Assembly (NCBI RefSeq): GCF_965363235.1
Contig: NC_134844.1
Span: forward strand, 16,970,646 to 17,034,645
DNA: 64,000 nucleotides
Direction: 5' to 3'
DNA from: Mytilus galloprovincialis
Taxonomy: Eukaryota > Mollusca > Bivalvia > Mytilida > Mytilidae
The position numbers were made by a program, and so were the translations under genes. The notes beneath the pieces were generated by a model. That model had not been told where the DNA came from. It ran no database searches and was given only the letters and a program-made list of their open reading frames with translations. Positions 31,805 to 43,800 of this stretch are shown piece after piece; position 1 is the first letter of the stretch, and the number at the start of each line of letters is the position of its first letter.

Positions 31805-34800
31805 TTACGTACGTTCTACCAAAGCTAGGACTTTACTGTATCCAATTGTATGAATAAATTCTGTGACGTTGTGATGTTGAGCAGCAACAAATAAGTCAAC
31901 AACCAACTGCTTATCCTGCTGATTCATAGTAGTATACAAATGTGTCTGCATAAGGTTATTGACCTGTGTCTGGAGATCGCGTAGCTGAAAATAAAATAAG
32001 ATATGTAGTGTACAAATGTGTCTGCATATGATTATTGACCTGTGTCTGGAGATCGCGTAGCTGAAAATAAAATAAGATATGTAATGTACAAATGTGTCTG
32101 CATAAGATAATTGACCTGTGTCTGGAGATCTCGTAGCTGAAAATAAAATAAGATATGTAGTGTACAAATGTGTCTGCATAAGATTATTGGTTTGTGTCTG
32201 GAGATCTCGTAGCTGAAAATGAAATAAGATATGTAGTGTACAAATGTGTCTGCATAAGGTTATTGACCTGTGTCTGGAGATCTCGTAGCTGAAAATAAAA
32301 TAAGATATGTAGTGTACAAATGTGTCTGCATAAGGTTATTGACCTGTGTCTGGAGATCTCGTAACTGGAAATAAAATAAGATATGTAGTGTACAAATGTG
32401 TCTGCATAAGATTATTGACCTGTGTCTGGAGATCGCGTAGCTGAAAATAAAATAAGATATGTAGTGTACAAATGTGTCTGCATAAGGTTATTGACCTGTG
32501 TCTGGAGATCTCGTAGCTGAAAATAAAATAAGATATGTAGTGTACAAATGTGTCTGCATAAGGTTATTGACCTGTGTCTGGAGATCTCGTAACTTGAAAT
32601 AAAATAAGATATGTAGTGTACAAATGTGTCTGCATAAGATTATTGACCTGTGTCTGGAGATCGCGTAGCTGAAAATAAAATAAGATATGTAGTGTACAAA
32701 TGTGTCTGTATAAGATTATTGACTTGTGTCTGGAGATCTCGTAACTGGAAATAAAATAAGATATGTAGTGTACAAATGTGTCTGCATAAGATTATTGACC
32801 TGTGTCTGGAGATCGCGTAGCTGAAAATAAAATAAGATATGTAGTGTACAAATGTGTCTGCATAAGATAATTGACCTGTGTCTGGAGTTCTTGTAACTGG
32901 AAATAAAATAAGATATGTAGTGTACAAATGTGTCTGCATAAGATTATTGACCTGTGTCTGGAGATCGCGTAGCTGAAAATAAAATAAGATATGCAATGTA
33001 CAAATGTGTCTGCATAAGATAATTGACCTGTGTCTGGAGTTCTTGTAACTGGAAATAAAATAAGATATGTAGTGTACAAATGTGTCTGCATAAGATTATT
33101 GACCTGTGTCTGGAGATCGCGTAGCTGAAAATAAAATAAGATATGCAATGTACAAATGTGTCTGCATAAGATAATTGACCTGTGTATGGAGTTCTCGTAA
33201 CTGGAAATAAAATAAGATATGTAGTGTACAAATGTGTCTGCATAAGATAATTGACTTGTGTCTGGAGTTCTCGTAACTGGAAATAAAATAAGCTATATAT
33301 AGAGAGCAACAAACAGTGTTATTTTGAAAACAAATAGGTAAAATCACCACAAAAATACTGAATTCCGATGAAAATTCAAAACGGAAAGTCCCAATCAAAT
33401 GTAGACATTGGTGGATTGAACCTGTTTTTATAGCAAAAGCACCATGTCAAATTCGAGGTATATTAGAGATTTCCAATTAAATGACATACGTACCTCACTC
33501 GACGTACGCACGTAACGGGACCGGTTATTGCTAACCAACTAATTTTGTTAAATGCGACTCTCAAATTTTAACTAAGTATTCCTTAACTATTAAACCCATT
33601 CATAATTTATTTTTTTAATATCAAGTGTTTCTTAGATGATGAAAAACGAAAGAAATCATGATTTTTATATATCACGTGATTCCTGCGTAATCTTCACTGT
33701 CATAAGACCACGTATAAACGGTATATATACGTATCTTTACCTATCATTCGATTCATAGGAGTTGTCTTTCATGTTTTTGACCATGACTTTGTTTGTCCGA
33801 TATACTTTGCAAAATTTAATGAACCTTTTATCACCGTGTATCATCAGTACACCGGATATAGGTACTAACCAAGCAGGCATGATCGATTTTGACCTTTCAT
33901 GATAACAAAAAACTTTGTTTTGCTTTATCAATATTCAATGTATATTTCTGAACATCTGAAATTCCTGCTCCCAAATAATTTTCGCATCGATTTTTTCCTA
34001 TTCATAAAACAACTTTGATATCTAATAAGAACAATTAACTTGTAAATTTGCAAATAGTTGTGAATGTCAACACCAACTTTCAATTTCGATACAGTTGTTG
34101 AGACATTTACATGAGTTGCAATGAATATAGAATAATATCGGATGAGACGAGTGCCAACTTCTTTTACAAGTATTTGCACATGCTTTTAGTAATCCCTCTT
34201 GTTTTGGGGAAATAATGAGACATTTCTAATCATCAACCTACGACCAAATCATTTCTTAAAACATTATGTTTAGATTGAAGTACACATTGATATTATGTGA
34301 ACAAAAACAAAGATTTTTCGTTACCGTGTAAGATAAAAATCGCTCAGGCCCGCTTGGTTAGTACCTATATCCGCTGTACGATGATACACGGTGATTATTA
34401 TTTAATATTTTTATTGCTTCTGTTTGTCGTTATCAGATTGGTGTCCCTGTTCGTTTATGTAATGTTTTATAATATTTAATTTTCGCGGGTATTTATTATT
34501 AAATATGGTGGTGGTTTTTTTTTATCAATTTCCAAAAAAGTGAACTCAAAGTGTTAATTAGAATGTGTCTGTTAAAGTTGATAACTTGGATTCCATCCTA
34601 CAATATTAAGCATTATTTCAAACGTTCTCCTCTTCTGCAGTTAATCTCCTTAATTTACAATCTCGGAATTTTTTTAACTGGAAAAACGTACGACAACGGG
34701 ATGTTTATATTTAAAAAAATTAAACAGGTCTTGTACTTCTTTAAATTCAATGAGTTGACATACACTTTTCTTTCAAATGAAAGTCAACTAACATTAAAGA

Positions 34801-37800
34801 AAAAGAATATTGTAATTGATAATAATGTGTGTAAATAAGTGTGTACATCAATTCATTATTTATATATAGATTGTAATTTGGAAGGTGTGCTTGATTAGCA
34901 ATAGTTATCAAAGGTACTAGGATTATAATTTAGTACGCCAGACGTGCGTAAAATTTTAAAAAGATGTGCCAAATACGGCTAAGGTAAAAAAGGGACGAAA
35001 GATACCAAAGGGACAGTCAAACTCATAAATCTAAAACAAACTGACAACGACATGGCTAAAAATGAAAAAGACAAACAAACAACAGCACACACGACACAAC
35101 ATAGAAAAATAAAGAATAAACAACACGAACGCCTACAAAAAACTAGGGGTGATCTCAGGTGCTCCGGAAGGGTAAGCAGATCCTGCTCCGCATGCAGCAC
35201 CCGTCGTGTTGCTTATGTGATTACAAATCCGGTAAATAGTCTAATTTGGTAGGTCACATTCATGAAGGGGAAGGGGATTGTAGTTACGACGTAAGGAACA
35301 TATCCGATATCATTTGTGAAACGGTTATTCCATAACGGTCAACCAACTCGTGATGGCGTCCGTAAATTTACGAAGGGATGATTTCAACTTCACCATTTGG
35401 AACTCTTGGTTTAATAGCTTCCATGTGAGCAGCAACCCTCTATCAAGAAAATCATGATAGGAAATGCAAGCACGGGAATATCGTATCAATTGGGAGATAT
35501 ATACCCCGTATGCAGGTGCTGCTGGAATGTTGCTACTTAGAAATGGAAAGTTCACAATTGGAAAGCTGAAATCATCTCTTTTGTCGTAAAGTTTTGATTT
35601 CAACCAACCATCATTGTCAATTTCTAGATGTCAGTCAAGATATGAGGCCGACTTAACTGTATCTGTAGTATCCTTTATCTCTAGCTCGATTGGATAGATG
35701 CGTTCCACATAGTCACCAAATTTTGAATTATTTAGTGAAAGAGTATCATCTATATAGCGAAAAGTAGAGTTAAAGGATATTGCTAACTTCTTATCTTTCT
35801 ACCTAAGAAGTTCCTGCATGAAGTCAGCCTCATAATAATAAAGAAACAAGTCGGCAAGTAGAGGGGGACAGTTTGTTCCCGTTGGAATGCCGACAGTCTG
35901 TTGAAAAATACGTCCTCCGAACGTAACAAATATGTTGTCAATCAAGAAATCAAGCATCTTGATAATATCAGTTATCTAGTTATCTATGCCTGGGATAAGA
36001 AAATCCTTGGTTTTTCGAAAAATGCAGTTTTATACACAGGAAATTTACAACTGATGAATAATAATCTGCATATAAACATTGGTCACTGAGGATAGTAAAC
36101 TATCAATTTATAGTACATATTAATTGTCTTAAATATCCTGTTCCCAAGTATCTCTGGTTAAATGTGGATGAGAATGCCAGTTTACATACTTGTTACATTT
36201 TTGGGACAGTCTTCACGGGAAGTTTGTTTTACTCTTACTTTACCAATAAGAAGTGGATTCTAAAGTTATCACATATTTTAATTGAGTTAGAGATTTTTTT
36301 TAGTTTCAATTTTTGTCTCGCTTGAAGGTTTATATATATAAACGTGACAACTCTGCGACAGATACATGGACAGAATCACCAGTGAAGGTGATACACGACT
36401 TAAAAAAACCTGTTATACACATAATTATATACTGGTACAATGTACATGGGATTGACTTGTAGCAGACTAGTCTCGAATACGGGTTCAATTATTGTGTTGT
36501 ATCCCCTGATCGAATGACTTTAAGCCTTGTAACCTAGCATATGACAATGCGACTCTTAGTGTTGGGCATGTACAAAAAGGTATATGTATTTATCATAATC
36601 ATATCATCATTCTTAATATAAAACTAGAGGCTCTAAAGAGCCTGTGTCGCTCACCTTGGTCAATGTGAATATTAAACAAAGGAAGCAGATGGATTCATGA
36701 CAAAATTGTGTTTTGGTGATGGTGATGTGTTTGTAGATCTTACTTTACTGAACATTCTTGCTGCTTACAATTATCTCTATCTATAATGAACTTGGCCAAG
36801 TAGTTTATGAAAATTGTTAAAAATTGACTATAAAGGACAATAACTCCTTAGGGGGTCAATTGACCATTTCAGTCATGTTGACTTATTTGTAAATCTTACT
36901 TTGCTGTACATTATTGCTGTTTACAGTTTATCTCTATCTATAATAATATTCAAGATTATAACCCAAAACAGTAAAATTTCCTTAAAATTACCAATTTAGG
37001 GGCAGCAACCCAACAACGGGTTGTCCGATTCATCTTAAAATTTCCGGGCAGATAGATCTTGACCTGATAAACAATTTTACCCTTTGTAAGATTTGCTCTT
37101 AATGCTTTGGTTTTTGAGTTATAAACCAAAAACTGCATTTTACCCCTATGTTCTATTTTTAGCCATGGCGGCCATCTTGGTTAGATGGTCGGGTAACCAG
37201 ACACATTTTTTAAACTAGATACCCCAAATAAAGGCAACAGTAGTATACCGCTGTTCAAAACTCATAAATCCATGGACAAAAAACAAAATCGGGGTAACAA
37301 ACTAAAACCGAGGGAAACGCATTAAATATAAGAGGAGAACAACGACACAACACCGAAACGCAACACACACAGAAACGGACCAAGCAATAGACAAAACACC
37401 ACGAGAATAACAAATATAACATCAAAACCAAATACATGAATTTGGGATAGACAAGTACCGTGCCACGTCTTATCTAAAAAATAAGAGAAAACACAAACGA
37501 CTCAACGTTAAAATGCAACACACACACAGAAACGAACAATATTATAACAATGGCCATCTTCCTGACTTGGTACAGGACACTTTTAAAGGGGAATAAAAGT
37601 GGTGGGTTGAACCTGGTTTTATGGCATGCCAAACCTCGCACTTTAATGGCAAAGTTAAATATAACATTGAAATGACAACATAATATTACAGGACTACAAT
37701 ACAAATAAAAAGGAGACCATATTAGACAAAGAAAAGCATGATTAATAGATAACAAAAAGCATCAGGTTTAAAATTCAATACGCCAAAAACGCGTCTAGTC

Positions 37801-40800
37801 CACACAAGACTCAATAGTGACGCCCAGATATAAAAGATCGAAAGTGAAAAAAAGGGTACAAAGTTGTACAGCACTGAAGATCAAAAGTTGAAAAGGTTTT
37901 GCCAAATACGGCATTGTTTGTATGCCCGGGATAAGAACATTCTTATTATATAGAACAATTCATGCTATTGCAAACAGTAAATTTTATCAAATGAATATGA
38001 AAGAGATATACATAATGAAACTAAAGTATTAACTAATTACAGAAAACTAAACCCGAATACATAACGCCCAGATATAAAAGATCGAAATTGAAAAAAGTAC
38101 AAAGTTGTACAGCATTGAAGATCAAAAGTTGAAAAGGTTTTGCCAAATACGGCATTGTTTTTATGCCCGGGATAAGAACACTTTTATATAGAACGATTCA
38201 TGCTACTAGTATTGCAAACAGTAAATTTGAACAAATGAATGTGAAAGATATATTCATAATGAAACTGAAGTATTAACTTATTACAGAAAACTAAACCCGA
38301 ATACATGATGCCAAGTTCAATACAGCATAGACACACCCGAATCAGTCCAGGCGTCAACGCAATTAAAAAAAATGACGTCACATACGATGGCGAAAAGGCA
38401 AACGTTATGCCACATTTGAATTTATGAAATTTAGAAACAGCATGACGTCACACATGAAAAACTATAATTCAAAAGTGAGATAGAATTAGGATTGCTTAAA
38501 GATTATATTAGAACTAAATACTGATAATTTATAAAAACAAAATGCATATTGCAATACTTATTAATAGCAATTAACTGTAATATATATAAGTCCAGTTTGT
38601 TATGAATCCAACTTCAAACGTAATTAATCGTACGAAATTAAATATAATAAACAAAGGCGGTGATTAATTTTTCCATCCGTAACACCTAAATATAATAAAA
38701 AGACGTCAACACATTTGACAAAATGAGAATTACAAATATAACATTAAACATGTAAACTAAATACATGAATTTGGGATAAACAAGTACAGAAACACGTCTT
38801 ATAGTAATACGAATTCACATTCAGCAAAACAGTCACAATCGGGAATAAGTCACGTTTGGTAATTAAAAGATTAGACGACATAATGACAAGCCACAATCTA
38901 CCATGTGGTAAAAATGTCCTTAGCTAGTTTGGTTAAAGAGACATCATATGGGTCCACCAATTCGTGATGGTGTCCATAAAATTTACGGAGTGTCAATTTT
39001 AATCTGTCCTCCTCATAACTTTGTTGGAGCAGTTTCTGCGTAAGGAGCACACTCCTGTATATGAAGTCCGTATAGTGTGAACAAGCACGTGAATAACGTA
39101 TCAATTGTGATATGTAAACACCATACGAAGGGGCAGAGGGTATGTTACTGCTAAGAAATGGGAAATTGATAATTGGGAAGTTGAAATCGTCCCGTTTATC
39201 ATAGATTTTCGTGTGAAGTCGTCCATCTACGTCAATATTGAGGAAAAGATCAAGGTATGAAGCAGTCCTTCTAGTATCAGTAGTATCCTTAATTTCAAGT
39301 TCACTAGGATATATGAGATGTAAGTATTGGCTGAAGTATGGGTTGTTCAATGATAAAACATCATCAATATATCGGAAAGTAAAATTAAAGAATTTCGCAA
39401 GGTGCTTTTTCTTTTTGTCTTTTAGAAGGTTCTGAATAAATTCTGCTTCATACGAATACAAAAACAAATCAGCCAGCAGGGGTGCACAATTAGTACCCAT
39501 TGGAATACCGACTGTCTGTTGAAATATAAATCCTCCAAACTCAACAAATATATTGTCGATCAAAAAGTCCAGCATTTTAATAATATCATCTTCAGTATAT
39601 TTTCTGGAAGATTCAGTGTGATTCTTTACAAAATATGAATTATTGTATCCCAAAACAAGAAATTTGTATCTACGATTCCCATTTTTATAGAAAAAGCTCT
39701 GTTTTATGAGATGGTGAAGTCGATCTTTCAACTGAGCATGGGGAATAGTAGTATATAGCGTAGAAAAATCAAAAGTTTTTATGTTGCTGCAAAATTGCAA
39801 AGATTGTGATCGAAGGTTAAGCAGTAGATCTTTCGAATTTTTGAGAATCCACATCTGGTTAACACCACTGGTAGAATATATCTCCTCACAATATTTTTGC
39901 AGCCCATCTTTAACTGTAGAAAGAATAGTAGTCAATACTTTAGAAAGGTGTTTAGTCGAACATTTTGAAGACCCAGCTATGTATCGTTCTTTATATGGAG
40001 TTTTGTGTAATTTAGGTATCCAGTATAATGAGGGCAAGTTTTCTTCGTTTTCTTTGATGTTGATACCAAAAGAAAGAAGGACAGATTTATGATTTTGTAA
40101 AATTTCATCCTTGGTAAATGATGTTAAAGAATATGTAGGATTACCAGTAGTTTTATCAATTCCAAGCTCTGTAGTGAGACATTGCAAATAATGTTTTTTA
40201 CATATGAAGACGATATTATTGGAGGCTTTATCTGCCGGAACAACGACATATTTGTCATGCAAAGAGGATAAAGCATCCACAACCTCCGGATTCTTGAAAG
40301 GGTTAGAAACTCTAGTACTCATATTACATCGTAGTTTTTGTATGCGCCTCTGAATGCATGATCGAATAGCTTTGATCCATTCAGACAAAGTGTCCAGTTC
40401 GGGTTCGTCTGGTTCGCGCTTTACCCATTTTCTTGCATAGTCCTCAACTGCATCCATCAGTAACTTGAAATTCTTGTTCCAGTTGATGGGCTGGGGGATT
40501 CTATACTTTGGTCCCTTGGCTAGCAACTCTCTTAGTTGTTCATTGGTAACAATACCAAGGTCACCAGTAATAATATGACCAGCTGGACTATAATTGTATT
40601 GAGAAGATGCACATGAGCAATCCGGAGGCTTGGATTTTGTATCTTTGAGGTTAAAAGCCTCTAAAACTCTCTTGTGGTTGAAAATCTTTGATGCAATAGA
40701 CTTGGTGTAAGTATAAGAAATAACAGGTGTAGCTTTATTTTTGAAGTAATCAGGTATAGTTTTTTGTACAGATTTTTGATGGAAAATATTGCCAATATTT

Positions 40801-43800
40801 ATAGCATCTAAACCTTTATTGGCGAATTCTACCTTAAAAAAGTAACGTTTTTCCTCACTATTGGATGTAGTCAATACGGGTTTGAATAGTCTATGGTTAG
40901 CAATGTCCATGATAATTGCAACTAATCTATACAAAACAGAACGAGAATCAGTAACGGAAGTATTTTTGGCATCTTGAAATAGTAAAGAAAGTTTTGACAA
41001 TGGAATGGAGTATAATTTAGTCCTAATATGATGAATTCCTAAAGGTTTTTGAACAGACGATAATAGACTATCAATCGTCACGGTGTGTACAGCAGGTGGT
41101 ATATATTTTCTGTGACCATGACTTCTATTTCGTCGAGCAGAAGTATTAAATAATTTTAATGTATTGACAGTACTACACCTGGGACTAGATAAAATACCTA
41201 CACCATCAATTTTGTCATTGCATCCATAGGGAATGGCTGTTCCCAACTCTCTAATCCAAAAGTCTTCTCTTTGTAAACGATATGGTGTACTCAATATGGG
41301 GTCATTTGTAGGATGATATATTTTCTCTATAATCCGGACTTTCATTGAAACAATAGAATGGTCAGGCTGATTAAAATGTTTATAGAGAAATTTGTTGTTA
41401 TTAGGATCATTAACATTTGACCGATGATCATTCATCCTAAAATTGAGTCTTTGTCGAGTTTCCCCGACGTAGATCAATCCACAAAGAGTACATTCAATAC
41501 CGTAAACAATATTGGAGGCAGTGCAATTCAAATCCTCATGGCTATGTGTATTGTAATTTTTGGTGGTTAAATTACTTTGAAAGTGGGTATCAGTTATTAG
41601 TATATCACAGGTTTTACAATTTTTACGGTTACATTTGGAAATAGAGCAATATTGATGGTTGTCATTGAAATCTAAAATATCTGAAAGTTGAACAGTACAC
41701 GGCCGAATATATTCAAACTTGTCTGAATTTTTATAGTACAATGCGGATTCAGAAGACTGCACATGTGTCATTTTCATAACATCATTTAAGATGATCCTGG
41801 GGACACCTGATAAAATCGGTGTTGTTGTGTCCTTGACAACAGCCGATTGACACCTTTTTATCCTGGGCGTCGTGTCATCCAGTATAATATTATTTGTTCT
41901 ACTAGTTTTCATGCTGTTAGGCTACCGGACTACCGGACTTTAGGCTAAAGATGTTTGTGGCCAAGTTTGGATTATTTTGGCCCAGTAGTTTCAGAGGAGA
42001 AGATTTTTCTAAAAGATTACTAAGATTTACGAAAAATGGTTAAAAATTGACTATAAAGGGCAATAACTCCTAAAGGGGTCAACTGACCATTTCGGTCAGT
42101 TTGACTTATTTGTAAATCTTACTTTGCTGAACATTATTGCTGTTTACAGTTTATCTCTATCTATAATAATATTAAAGATAATAATAACAAAAAACAGTAA
42201 AATTTCCTTTAAATTACCAATTTATGGGCAGCAACCCAACAACAGGTTGTCCGATTCATCTGAAACTTTCAGGTCAGATAGACCTTGACCTGATAAACAA
42301 TAAACCTGTGTCAGATTTGCTCTAAATGCTTTGGTTTTTGAGTTATAAACCAAAAACTGCATTTTACCCCTATGTTCTATTTTTAGCCATGGCGGCCATC
42401 TTGGTTGGATGGCCGGGTCACCAGACACATTTTTTAAACTAAATACCCCAAAGATGATTGTGGCCAAGTTTGGATTAATTTGGCCCAGTAGTTTCAGAGC
42501 GGAAGATTTTTGTAAAAGATTACTAAGATTTACGAAAAATGGTTAAACATTGACTATAAAGGGCAATAACTCCTAAAGGGGTCAATTGACCATTTCGGTC
42601 ATGTTGACTTATTTGTAAATCTTACTTTGCTGAACATTATTGCTGTTTACAGTTTATCTCTATCTATAATAATATTCAAGATAATAACCAAAAACAGTAA
42701 AATTTCCTTAAAATTACCAATTTAGGGGCAACAACCCAACAACGGGTTGTCCGATTCATCTGAAAATTTCAAGGAAGATAGAACTTGACCTGATAAACAA
42801 ATATACCCTGTGTCAGATTTGCTGTTAATGCTTTGGTTTTTGAGTCATAAACCAAAAACTGCATTTTACCCCTATGTTCTATTTTTAGCCATGGCGGCCA
42901 TCTTGGTTGGAAGGCCAAGTCACCGGACACAATTTTTAAACTAGATACCCCAAAGATGATTGTGGCCAAGTTTGGATTAATTTGGCCCAGTAGTTTCAGA
43001 GAGAAAAATTTTTGTAAAAGATTACTAAGATTTACGAAACATGGGTTAAAAATTGACGATAAAGGGCAATAACTCCTAAAGGGGTCAACTGACCTTTTCG
43101 GTCATGTTTGACTTATTTGTAAATCTTACTTTGCTGAACATTATTGCTGTTTACAGTTTATCTCTATCTATAATAATGTTCAAGATAATAACCAAAAACA
43201 GCAAAATTTCCTTAAAATTACCAATTCAGGGGCAGCAACCCAACAACAGGTTCTCCGATTCATCTGATAATTTCAGGGCAGATAGATCTTACCTGATAAA
43301 TAATTTTACCCCATGTCAGATTTGCTCTAAATGCTTTGGTTTTTGAGTTATAAGCCAAAAACTGCATTTTACCCCTATGTTCTATTTTTAGACGTGGCGG
43401 CCATCTTGGTTTATTGCCCGGGTCACCGGATACATTTTTTAAACTAAATACCCCAATGATGATTGTGGCCAAGTTTGGTGTAATTTGGCCGAGTAGTTTC
43501 AGAGGAGAAGATTTTTGTAAAAGTTAACGACGCAGGACGACGACGGACGACGACGGACGACGGACGCCGGACGCAAAGTGATGGGAAAAGCTCACTTGGC
43601 CCTTCGGGCCAGGTGAGCTAAAAATTGTATGTAATATTTGTCGCTGGATATAAAACAAACATCAGTATCAACATCATCATAAGTACTATAGCTTGATGCT
43701 AATTCCCCGTCGTAAGTCCGTGCATTTTATAATGCTTGAGGCTTCTTCGTAAGTATTATAACTTGAGGCTTAATTCTTATATGATATTTTTGCCAATTTA

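Larger units (their letters stand above)
37229..41946 (-). mobile_element. Full-length Penelope-like element, N-terminal endonuclease (naiad) type
   Basis: About 4.7 kb inserted in the tandem-repeat element at 36621-43624; the flanks share AAA or AAAG, a possible short target duplication. It has a very short 5' leader (41913-41946, containing ACCGGACTACCGGACT), one 1004-residue ORF, and a 3' UTR of about 1.7 kb. The 3' UTR holds a 244-bp tandem duplication, a retrozyme-like hammerhead relic and a family-A-like stretch (37555-37700), and ends GGTATACTACTGTTGCCTTT on the minus strand. An uninterrupted ORF and clean junctions suggest a recent insertion. Confidence 0.85.
36621..43624 (+). mobile_element. 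Tandem-repeat-core element (pearl/HINE-like), 502-bp units, split by a naiad
   Basis: Starts AACTAGAGGCTCTAAAGAGC (36622) and ends in the AGCTCACTTGGCCC / GGGCCAGGTGAGCT hairpin. GTGGCCAAGTTTGG recurs at 41957, 42460, 42962 and 43465, a 502-503-bp period; another unit lies at 36790-37224. A (GACGACG)n microsatellite precedes the 3' hairpin at about 43526-43572. The element is interrupted after ATACCCCAAA (37228) and resumes with AAAGATGTTTGTGG (41947), exactly where other units read CCCCAAAGATGATTGTGG. Removing the insertion leaves about 2.3 kb. Confidence 0.75.

Noticed and set aside
31805-33398. Series of overlapping minus-strand ORFs of 100-124 residues with a repeating peptide
   Set aside because: They arise because the 76-bp unit has no stop in any frame; reading continuously through them would translate pyrimidine tracts. 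Only the final 60 codons belong to a real exon.
33737-33931. 64-residue minus-strand ORF ending at a donor-like site
   Set aside because: It overlaps the left arm of an inverted-repeat element and its mirror occurs in the right arm, so it is element sequence.
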